Part shown: piece by piece, positions 1 to 5,312 of the stretch
Layout: each line of letters begins with the position of its first letter
Numbering within the stretch: the stretch's first letter is position 1
NCBI GenBank assembly: GCA_903887655.1
Contig: CAISQQ010000001.1
Coordinates: 1-8,798, forward strand
Direction of reading: 5' to 3'
Length of the DNA: 8,798 bases
DNA from: an uncultured Burkholderiales bacterium
Lineage (GTDB): Bacteria; Pseudomonadota; Gammaproteobacteria; Burkholderiales; Burkholderiaceae_C
Translations under genes and position numbers: made by a program
Notes under the pieces: model-generated
What the model saw: the letters and a program-made list of their open reading frames with translations, nothing else
Told to the model about the DNA's origin: nothing
Databases searched by the model: none

Positions 1-1
1 C

Positions 2-202
2 GAAGGCGACACCATCACCATCGATGCACACCAACTGCTCTTGGAGCTCAAGGTGAGCGAGGAAGAACTGGCCAAGCGACGCGCCACCTGGGTGGCCCCC
101 TTGCCGCGATACACGCGTGGGGTGTTGGCGAAATTTGCCTACAACGCCTCGAGCGCGAGCTCAGGCGCGGTGCTCGATCTCTTTGAAGACCGCCATTATT
201 AA
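2..202 (+). CDS. ilvD: Dihydroxy-acid dehydratase, C-terminal fragment
   Basis: This is the 3' end of a gene that enters from the left edge; 66 codons remain before the TAA stop at 200-202. The translated end carries the typical IlvD C-terminus: a GDTITIDA-like strand, then a K-V-S-E-E-E-L-A-x-R-R-A-x-W segment, then a GVLAKFAYNASSASSGAV-type ending. IlvD dehydrates 2,3-dihydroxy-3-methylbutanoate and the isoleucine analogue to the 2-oxo acids in valine/isoleucine/leucine synthesis, using an iron-sulfur cluster. The cluster and catalytic residues are in the missing part. No ilvB/ilvN/ilvC lies beside it in this window. The identification rests on the conserved C-terminal pattern and is firm; EDD (6-phosphogluconate dehydratase), the sister enzyme, fits this tail less well. 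Confidence 0.92.
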   Translation, partial: EGDTITIDAHQLLLELKVSEEELAKRRATWVAPLPRYTRGVLAKFAYNASSASSGAVLDLFEDRHY

Positions 203-227
203 AGAGCCCAGGGTCGAGGTCCTCGAC

Positions 228-632
228 GTGCGTGCTGGGTGTGTCCGGTTTGCCCGGGGTGTCCTACAAAGCCTGCGACACAGGCGCTGGCGGTGCGCTT
301 TGGGTCTCGGTTTGGGTCTCAGTTTGGGTCTCGCTTTGGGCTGGCCCTTGAGCGCTGCCTGCGCAGCGAACCCAGCCCCTCAAGAGCTCGCCAAAGAGCG
401 CCACTGTCTGTCCTGCCACGCCGTCGACCACAAGGTGGTGGGGCCGGCCTATGCCGATGTGGCTAAAAAATACCAACAAGACCCCACCGCCCTTGCACGC
501 CTGGCCCAAAAAATAAGACTGGGCGGGGGCGGCATCTGGGGCGCGGTCCCCATGCCCGCCAACGCCCAAGTGAGTGCTGAAGAAGCACAAGTCTTGGCGC
601 AATGGATTTTGAAGCTGCCCGCACCGCCTTGA
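228..632 (+). CDS. Periplasmic monoheme cytochrome c (c551/c552 type)
   Basis: This is a small class I c-type cytochrome, 134 aa with its signal peptide, which would carry single electrons in the periplasm between respiratory complexes. The heme attachment motif CLSCH is at residues 60-64. The nearby VGPAYADVAKKY stretch and the axial-ligand region VPMP (Met 109) are hallmarks of the c551/c552 family, as is the ending AQWILKL. The N-terminus is an Arg-rich n-region followed by a Leu/Gly core and an Ala-rich cleavage site near residue 47 (AACAA|NPAP). The frame is open further upstream into ilvD. I chose GTG 228 because GAGGT at 216-220 sits 7 nt before it; the upstream extension would overlap ilvD and precede the signal peptide. 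The cysteine at the end of the signal does not make a good lipobox. The electron partner cannot be told from context. Confidence 0.88.
   Translation: MRAGCVRFARGVLQSLRHRRWRCALGLGLGLSLGLALGWPLSAACAANPAPQELAKERHCLSCHAVDHKVVGPAYADVAKKYQQDPTALARLAQKIRLGGGGIWGAVPMPANAQVSAEEAQVLAQWILKLPAPP
299..346 (+). repeat. 12-bp tandem repeat in the signal-peptide core
   Basis: Three near-identical 12-bp units (TTTGGGTCTC plus two variable bases) occupy 299-310, 311-322 and 323-334. A decayed fourth copy starts at 335. Because the unit is a multiple of three, it is read in frame as the repeating residues L-G-L-(G/S/A). These form the hydrophobic core of the cytochrome c signal peptide. Copy-number change would lengthen or shorten the core without a frameshift. 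Confidence 0.85.
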
Positions 633-676
633 GCGCAACAAGGACGCCGAAACGCCCCCCCCGACGCTGTCTTGGC

Positions 677-2656
677 TTAGAAACTTTTCTCTGCGAGTTG
701 CTCCAAAATGGCGGGGTTTTCCAGGGTGGAGGTGTCTTGCGTGATGCTCTCGCCTTTGGCAATGGAGCGCAGCAGTCGGCGCATGATTTTGCCCGAGCGG
801 GTTTTGGGTAAATTGTCCCCAAAGCGAATGTCCTTGGGCTTGGCAATTGGACCAATCTCCCGGCCCACGTGGTCTCGGAGTTGTTTGGCAATCGCCAAGG
901 CCTCGTCCCCAACAGGTCTGGGGCGCTTGAGCACCACAAAAGCACAGACCGCTTCGCCAGTGGTGTCGTCGGGGCGACCCACCACCGCCGCCTCGGCCAC
1001 GAGCTCCGTGCAGCTCACCAACGCCGACTCGATCTCCATGGTGCCCATGCGGTGACCCGAGACATTAAGCACATCATCAATGCGCCCCGTGATCGTGAAG
1101 TAGCCGGTCTTTTCATCGCGAATGGCACCGTCTCCGGCCAAGTAATACTGGCCTTTGAAGTCCTCGGGGTAGTAGCTCTTTTTAAAGCGCTCGGGATCTC
1201 CCCAGATCGTGCGAATCATGGCTGGCCAAGGCCGCTTGACCACCAAAATACCGCCCTGCCCCCACGGAACGTCTTTGCCGGTCTCGTCCACCACGGCGGC
1301 TTGGATACCAGGAAAGGGCAAGGTGCATGACCCCGGCACCATGGGGGTGGCTCCAGGCATGGGGGTGATCATGTGTCCGCCCGTTTCGGTTTGCCAAAAG
1401 GTGTCGACAATGGGACACCGCGCTCCACCCACATGGTTGTAGTACCACTCCCAAGCGGCCGGGTTGATGGGCTCACCCACCGAGCCCAACAGCCGCAGGC
1501 TGGAGAGATCGAACTGCTTGGGGTGAATGGCCGCGTTGGCTTCGGCCGCCTTGATGAGCGAGCGAATGGCGGTGGGGGCGGTGTAGAAAATACTGACTTT
1601 GTGCTTTTCAATGGTTTTCCAAAACCTCGCCCCATCGGGGTAAGTGGGCACTCCCTCAAACACCACCTCGGTGCCGCCCAGGGCCAAGGGGCCGTAGGTG
1701 ATGTAGGTGTGACCGGTGACCCAGCCGATATCGGCGGTGCACCAAAAGATATCTTGGGGCTTCAGATCAAAGGTCCACTCGGTGGTCAAGGCGGCGTGCA
1801 ACAAATAGCCTCCCGTCGAGTGCTGAACGCCTTTGGGCTTGCCTGTCGAGCCCGAGGTGTAGAGTAAAAACAAAGGGTGCTCGGCACCGACCCATTCGGG
1901 CTCAATGTGCTTGGGCCGGCTGCTCGCCAAGGCACCAAGCCAGTGGTCACGCCCGGCTTGCATGTGCACCGCCTCGCCTGAGCGCTGGACCACCAAGACG
2001 TTGGCCACACTCTCGCACCCTCCCAGCGCGAGCGCTTCGTCAACGATGGACTTGAGGGGCAACTGCTTGCCCCCGCGAACTTGGTGATCCGCGGTGATCA
2101 CGAGCTTGGCGCCGGTGTCTTCAATGCGGTCTTTAAGAGACTGCGCGGAAAACCCCCCAAACACCACCGAGTGAATGGCCCCAATGCGTGCGCAAGCGAG
2201 CATGGCCGCCACCCCATCAATGGACATGGAGATGTAGATGATGACGCGGTCTCCCTTGCTCACCCCCATGGACTTGATGACGTGGGCGTACTGGCAGGTC
2301 TTGCCCAGCAAATCGCGGTACGTGATGGTGCTGCTTTGGCCGTCGTCCGCTTCAAAGATGATGGCGGTCTTGTCACCCAAGCCGCGTTCGATGTTGCGAT
2401 CCAAGCAGTTGTAAGACACATTCAAGGTGCCGTCCTCAAACCACTTGAAAAACGGCGCCTGTGACTCGTCGAGCACGCGGGTAAACGGGGTCTTCCAGGT
2501 GATGAGACGGCGAGCTTGTTGGGCCCAAAAACCCGCGTAGTCGGCTTGCGCTTGTTGGCACAAGGCCTCATAGGCCTGCATGCTCGGTATGGCCGCAGCG
2601 TCTGAAAACGCTTTGGGGGGCAAGTACACGGGGTGAGTTGAAGCGGCTTGATTCAT
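677..2656 (-). CDS. acsA: Acetyl-CoA synthetase (AMP-forming)
   Basis: This 659-aa cytoplasmic enzyme activates acetate with ATP to acetyl-AMP, then transfers the acetyl group to CoA, feeding the TCA and glyoxylate cycles. Visible motifs, numbered from the chosen start: an N-terminal ACS domain at about residues 25-85; the phosphate-binding loop YTSGSTGKPKG at 266-276; FWQTETGGH near 420-428, whose Trp (about 421) is the residue that restricts the pocket to acetate in this family; the hinge and A8 region GRIDDVLNVSGHR at about 524-536; and PKTRSGKIMRR with the catalytic, acetylation-controlled Lys at about 623. The length matches typical Acs (about 650 aa). The frame extends 11 codons upstream, but ATG 2656 is preferred because AAGGAG (2672-2667) lies 10 nt before it. 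It converges on the cytochrome c gene (44-nt gap) and diverges from fumarase. Regulation by lysine acetylation is likely from the conserved motif; no Pat/CobB gene is in view. Confidence 0.97.
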   Translation of the reverse strand: MNQAASTHPVYLPPKAFSDAAAIPSMQAYEALCQQAQADYAGFWAQQARRLITWKTPFTRVLDESQAPFFKWFEDGTLNVSYNCLDRNIERGLGDKTAIIFEADDGQSSTITYRDLLGKTCQYAHVIKSMGVSKGDRVIIYISMSIDGVAAMLACARIGAIHSVVFGGFSAQSLKDRIEDTGAKLVITADHQVRGGKQLPLKSIVDEALALGGCESVANVLVVQRSGEAVHMQAGRDHWLGALASSRPKHIEPEWVGAEHPLFLLYTSGSTGKPKGVQHSTGGYLLHAALTTEWTFDLKPQDIFWCTADIGWVTGHTYITYGPLALGGTEVVFEGVPTYPDGARFWKTIEKHKVSIFYTAPTAIRSLIKAAEANAAIHPKQFDLSSLRLLGSVGEPINPAAWEWYYNHVGGARCPIVDTFWQTETGGHMITPMPGATPMVPGSCTLPFPGIQAAVVDETGKDVPWGQGGILVVKRPWPAMIRTIWGDPERFKKSYYPEDFKGQYYLAGDGAIRDEKTGYFTITGRIDDVLNVSGHRMGTMEIESALVSCTELVAEAAVVGRPDDTTGEAVCAFVVLKRPRPVGDEALAIAKQLRDHVGREIGPIAKPKDIRFGDNLPKTRSGKIMRRLLRSIAKGESITQDTSTLENPAILEQLAEKSF

Positions 2657-2687
2657 GGGGTTGTCTCTCCTTGGCATCTTGTTGAGC

Positions 2688-2705
2688 AAGCCCCGGGGGG
2701 GGCTT
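2688..2705 (-). other. acsA leader hairpin with G8/C8 tract
   Basis: AAGCCCC at 2688-2694 and GGGGCTT at 2699-2705 are perfect 7-bp inverted arms around four G residues, creating a run of eight G on the plus strand (2695-2702). If transcription of acsA starts upstream of this point, the RNA folds into a strong stem about 30 nt before the ATG. No U tract follows on the acsA strand, so it is not an ordinary terminator. Confidence 0.5.
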
Positions 2706-2803
2706 TGGACATGCTTTAAGTCATTCCAACCTCATTTTAGGGCTCGAAATCGACTCTGTAGCCGTGCGCAACGGGGCGCCAACAAAGTGTTTTCCCTTGT
2801 TTT

Positions 2804-2817
2804 TTGATCTATCGCAA
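2804..2817. promoter_or_regulatory. Possible FNR/ANR-type box
   Basis: TTGAT-CTAT-CGCAA matches the TTGAT-N4-ATCAA consensus at 8 of 10 positions, with one perfect half-site. It lies about 135 bp before the fumarase start. By rough counting, a site this good is expected about once in eight regions of this size by chance. The call is tentative and no FNR gene is in view. Confidence 0.2.
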
Positions 2818-2907
2818 ACAGCGCGCTCGCGCGCTCGAACGCTCAAGTCCAAGGCATTGGCCAGAGCAAAGGCGTTAAACTCGTGGTTTTTGTCAACCCA
2901 CCGGACC

Positions 2908-2938
2908 CCAAGTGTGCGCTTGAAGGGTCTGCACTTGG
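2908..2938 (+). promoter_or_regulatory. Hairpin covering the fumarase ribosome binding site
   Basis: CCAAGTG (2908-2914) pairs perfectly with CACTTGG (2932-2938), and two further G-U pairs would extend the stem to 9 bp with a 13-nt loop. The 3' arm contains the first two bases of the Shine-Dalgarno sequence GGAG (2937-2940), which lies 10 nt before ATG 2951. Folding would partly hide the ribosome binding site, which suggests translational control. This is inferred from complementarity only. Confidence 0.4.
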
Positions 2939-2950
2939 AGCCCTTTGTTC

Positions 2951-4504
2951 ATGACCACCATTCGACAAGACGATCTCATTGAGTCCGTTGCGGCAGCCCT
3001 TCAGTTCATCAGCTACTACCACCCAAGCGACTACATTGCCCACTTGAGCCGCGCCTATGAGCGCGAACAGTCGCCCGCGGCCAAAGATGCGATTGCCCAA
3101 ATTCTGACCAACAGCAAAATGAGCGCCACGGGTCACCGCCCCTTGTGCCAAGACACGGGCATTGTGAACGTCTTTTTAAAGCTGGGGATGAATGTGCAGC
3201 TCGTGGGCTTTAACGGCAGCTTGGAAGACGCCATCAACGAGGGCGTGCGCCGCGGCTACAACAATGCCGACAACATGCTGCGCGCCAGTGTGGTGAGTGA
3301 CCCCCATTTCGCCAGAAAAAACACCAAGGACAACACCCCTGCGGTGATCGTGACCGAGCTCGTGCTGGGCGACACCTTGGAGGTCACGGTGGCCGCCAAG
3401 GGGGGTGGGAGCGAGAACAAAAGCAAAATGGTGATGCTCAACCCGAGTGACTCCATCGTGGACTGGGTCCTCAAAACCGTCCCCACCATGGGTGCGGGTT
3501 GGTGCCCACCGGGCATGCTGGGCATAGGCATTGGGGGCACCGCTGAAAAAGCGGTGTTGATGGCCAAAGAGAGTTTGATGGACGACTTGGACATGTACGA
3601 ACTGCAGGCCAAATCCAACAAGGGCGAGGCTTTGAGTCAGGTCGAGGAGATGCGCTTGGAGCTCTACGAGAAGGTCAATGCGCTGGGGATTGGCGCGCAA
3701 GGGCTGGGGGGACTCACCACCGTCTTGGACGTCAAGATCAAGATGTACCCCACCCATGCCGCGAGCAAGCCCGTGGCCATGATCCCCAACTGCGCGGCCA
3801 CGCGCCATGCCCACTTTGTGATGAAGGGCGAGGGGCCCGTCTATCTCGACCCCCCGTCTCTGGACTTGTGGCCCCAAGTGGCCTGGACGCCCGACACCCA
3901 AAAAAGCCAACGCGTGGATTTGAACCAGTTGACCCCTCAGGTGGTGGCGGGTTGGACGCCTGGGCAAACCCTCCTCTTGAACGGCAAAATGCTCACCGGA
4001 CGCGATGCAGCGCACCAACGCATCCAAGACATGCTCGCCAAAGGCGAGGCCTTGCCGGTGGACTTCACCAACCGAGTCATCTATTACGTCGGACCGGTGG
4101 ACCCAGTGCGTGACGAGGCGGTGGGGCCCGCGGGTCCCACCACCTCCACTCGCATGGACAAATTCACCGAGATGATGCTCGCCCAAACGGGCCTGATCGC
4201 CATGATCGGCAAAGCCGAACGGGGGCCCGCCGCCATCGAGGCGATCAAAAAACACCACTCCGCTTATTTGATGGCCGTGGGCGGTGCGGCCTACTTGGTG
4301 AGCAAAGCCATCAAAACAGCCCGGGTCGTCGCGTTTGCTGACCTGGGGATGGAGGCCATTTACGAGTTCGATGTGGTGGACATGCCCGTCACCGTCGCCG
4401 TGGACGCGGGCGGCACCAGTGTGCACAACACCGGCCCCCAAATTTGGCAAGAGAAAATTGCCAGCGGCATGTTCAAAGGCATTGCCGTGAAGTCGGCCGA
4501 CTGA
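2951..4504 (+). CDS. fumA: Class I fumarate hydratase ([4Fe-4S])
   Basis: This 517-aa cytoplasmic enzyme interconverts fumarate and L-malate in the TCA cycle. It is a single-chain class I (iron-sulfur, oxygen-sensitive) fumarase with both domains fused. The N-terminal alpha domain (about 1-290) has RPLCQDTG (Cys66), GGGSENKSKM (151-160), GWCPPGMLGIGIGG (Cys185) and NCAATRHAHF (Cys281); these three cysteines fit the cluster ligands. The C-terminal beta domain (about 320-517) has GPVDPVRDEAVGPAGPTTSTRMD (381-403), MIGKAERGP (418-426) and VDAGGTSVHNTGP (484-496). ATG 2951 is preferred over an in-frame TTG two codons upstream because GGAG (2937-2940) is spaced 10 nt from it. It diverges from acsA, consistent with central carbon metabolism. 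Relatives of this family act on tartrate or mesaconate, so a side activity cannot be excluded, but the fused length and motifs favour fumarase. Confidence 0.93.
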   Translation: MTTIRQDDLIESVAAALQFISYYHPSDYIAHLSRAYEREQSPAAKDAIAQILTNSKMSATGHRPLCQDTGIVNVFLKLGMNVQLVGFNGSLEDAINEGVRRGYNNADNMLRASVVSDPHFARKNTKDNTPAVIVTELVLGDTLEVTVAAKGGGSENKSKMVMLNPSDSIVDWVLKTVPTMGAGWCPPGMLGIGIGGTAEKAVLMAKESLMDDLDMYELQAKSNKGEALSQVEEMRLELYEKVNALGIGAQGLGGLTTVLDVKIKMYPTHAASKPVAMIPNCAATRHAHFVMKGEGPVYLDPPSLDLWPQVAWTPDTQKSQRVDLNQLTPQVVAGWTPGQTLLLNGKMLTGRDAAHQRIQDMLAKGEALPVDFTNRVIYYVGPVDPVRDEAVGPAGPTTSTRMDKFTEMMLAQTGLIAMIGKAERGPAAIEAIKKHHSAYLMAVGGAAYLVSKAIKTARVVAFADLGMEAIYEFDVVDMPVTVAVDAGGTSVHNTGPQIWQEKIASGMFKGIAVKSAD

Positions 4505-4517
4505 AACCAAACCCCGC

Positions 4518-4545
4518 CCGCTCTCGAGCGTGATGGCGAGAGCGG
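4518..4545. terminator. Inverted repeat between convergent genes
   Basis: CCGCTCTCG (4518-4526) and CGAGAGCGG (4537-4545) are perfect 9-bp arms around a 10-nt loop, starting 13 nt after the fumarase stop. There is no U run after it on the plus strand. On the minus strand it is followed by a T-containing GGGGTTTGGTTT stretch. It probably works as a terminator for one or both converging transcription units. Confidence 0.55.
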
Positions 4546-4555
4546 TGAGGCTAGG

Positions 4556-4572
4556 GGCTCAATTGTTGAGCC
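4556..4572. terminator. Second inverted repeat, GGCTCAA-TTG-TTGAGCC
   Basis: This is a perfect 7-bp stem with a 3-nt loop, 10 nt beyond the first inverted repeat and about 31 nt past the stop of the minus-strand hypothetical gene. No U tract follows on either strand. It may act with the first hairpin to end transcription, or protect the 3' end of the minus-strand operon mRNA. Confidence 0.4.
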
Positions 4573-4603
4573 ATTGAGTCAGCCACCCCCACCGCTGCCC
4601 GGC

Positions 4604-5266
4604 TCAGTGCAAACGCCTTGAATTTTTGCCCTTCAAGGCAGACTTCGGGGGCTTGCCGGTGGGATTGGTCTTGGTGGTTTGGGTATGGGGCATGCGCTCC
4701 AAAGAGTTGATCAGGCTCTCAAACTTTTCGATGAAGAGCTTGTCAATTTCTTTGATCACGCCCGACATGTTGGTGGGCTCAAAATGGCGCTCGAGCACCG
4801 TCACGACGTCTTGCACCATCACGTCTCGCTGCACGTCCATGATGGCCGCTGGGGTGGGGCCCACGAAGATCAGCAAAGACTCTTCGAAAAACTCTCCCTC
4901 GTCGTCTTCATCGGGAACGAAGTCCTCTTGGTCCCCGTCATCGAACTGCTCATTAAAGAACGTCACCTCAAAGGCCGAGCCAGACGCGGTGAGCTCATTG
5001 ATGGCCATGCAAAACTCGTCCAAGTTTTGATGAAAACTCATCTCACCGAGCACCGTCCAGCAAATCTCAAGCTTGTGGCTCTCTTCATTGATCACGATAC
5101 CAGGCTCATCGTCATAGATGCTGGCCGAGCCCTTTTTCAGAGACTTTTCGCCCGTTTGGCCCCACAAAGGCTTTAAGGCTTCTTGCAATTCAGCCTGACT
5201 GACATCGTCACGCAACTGGACCTCACCGTGGAGGTGAATTTCAAAAACTTCATTGATGGTGCTCAT
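4604..5266 (-). CDS. Conserved hypothetical protein, acidic centre and basic tail
   Basis: Function unknown. The 220-aa product has no signal peptide or membrane segment, so it is probably cytoplasmic. Visible parts: an N-terminal alpha/beta-like region (1-105) with FEIHLHGEVQL, EPGIVINEESHKLEICW and an FCMAINEL helix; a strongly acidic stretch (109-129, mostly D/E); the motif LLIFVGPTPAAIMDVQRD (131-148); a helical region (150-190) ending KFESLINSLERM; and a Lys/Arg-rich tail (192-220) ending RRLH. It resembles a conserved-hypothetical family I associate with Burkholderiales, perhaps the one called DUF6806; that label is from memory and unchecked. ATG 5266 gives the natural N-terminus, though only a weak AAGA-like ribosome binding site precedes it. 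It is last in a run behind the TPP enzyme (46-nt gap), which suggests co-transcription but not necessarily a shared job. Confidence 0.8.
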   Translation of the reverse strand: MSTINEVFEIHLHGEVQLRDDVSQAELQEALKPLWGQTGEKSLKKGSASIYDDEPGIVINEESHKLEICWTVLGEMSFHQNLDEFCMAINELTASGSAFEVTFFNEQFDDGDQEDFVPDEDDEGEFFEESLLIFVGPTPAAIMDVQRDVMVQDVVTVLERHFEPTNMSGVIKEIDKLFIEKFESLINSLERMPHTQTTKTNPTGKPPKSALKGKNSRRLH

Positions 5267-5312
5267 TCGAATATCTTAACCGCTTTCGGTGGCGGGTGGT
5301 TTACGCCAACGC

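Larger units (their letters stand above)
2657..2950. promoter_or_regulatory. Divergent acsA/fumarase control region
   Basis: This 294-bp gap between two divergent starts must contain both promoters. On the acsA side a TAAAAT hexamer (complement of 2734-2739) is a possible -10 element, but no good -35 lies 16-18 bp upstream, so this is weak. No convincing sigma70 pair was found for fumarase. The region holds a G8 tract inside a hairpin (2688-2705), an FNR-like site (2804-2817), a GC-rich hairpin (arms 2820-2825 and 2830-2835, loop CTCG) and a hairpin over the fumarase ribosome binding site (2908-2938). No small gene could be supported here. Confidence 0.6.

Noticed and set aside
117..227. Longer N-terminus for the cytochrome c gene
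   Set aside because: It would overlap the ilvD end and put about 37 extra residues before the signal peptide. GTG 228 has a well-spaced GAGGT.
627..643. CCTTG/CAAGG inverted repeat at the cytochrome c stop
   Set aside because: Only 5-bp arms with no U tract; too weak to call a terminator.
2820..2835. AGCGCG-CTCG-CGCGCT mini-hairpin in the fumarase upstream region
   Set aside because: Alternating GC sequence easily forms such short palindromes by chance; no link to a known site. Kept only as a note in the control-region entry.
3176..4510. 444-codon open frame antisense to fumarase
   Set aside because: The fumarase frame has intact family motifs throughout. The antisense product is His/Gly-rich with no recognisable domain, typical of shadow frames in GC-rich genes.
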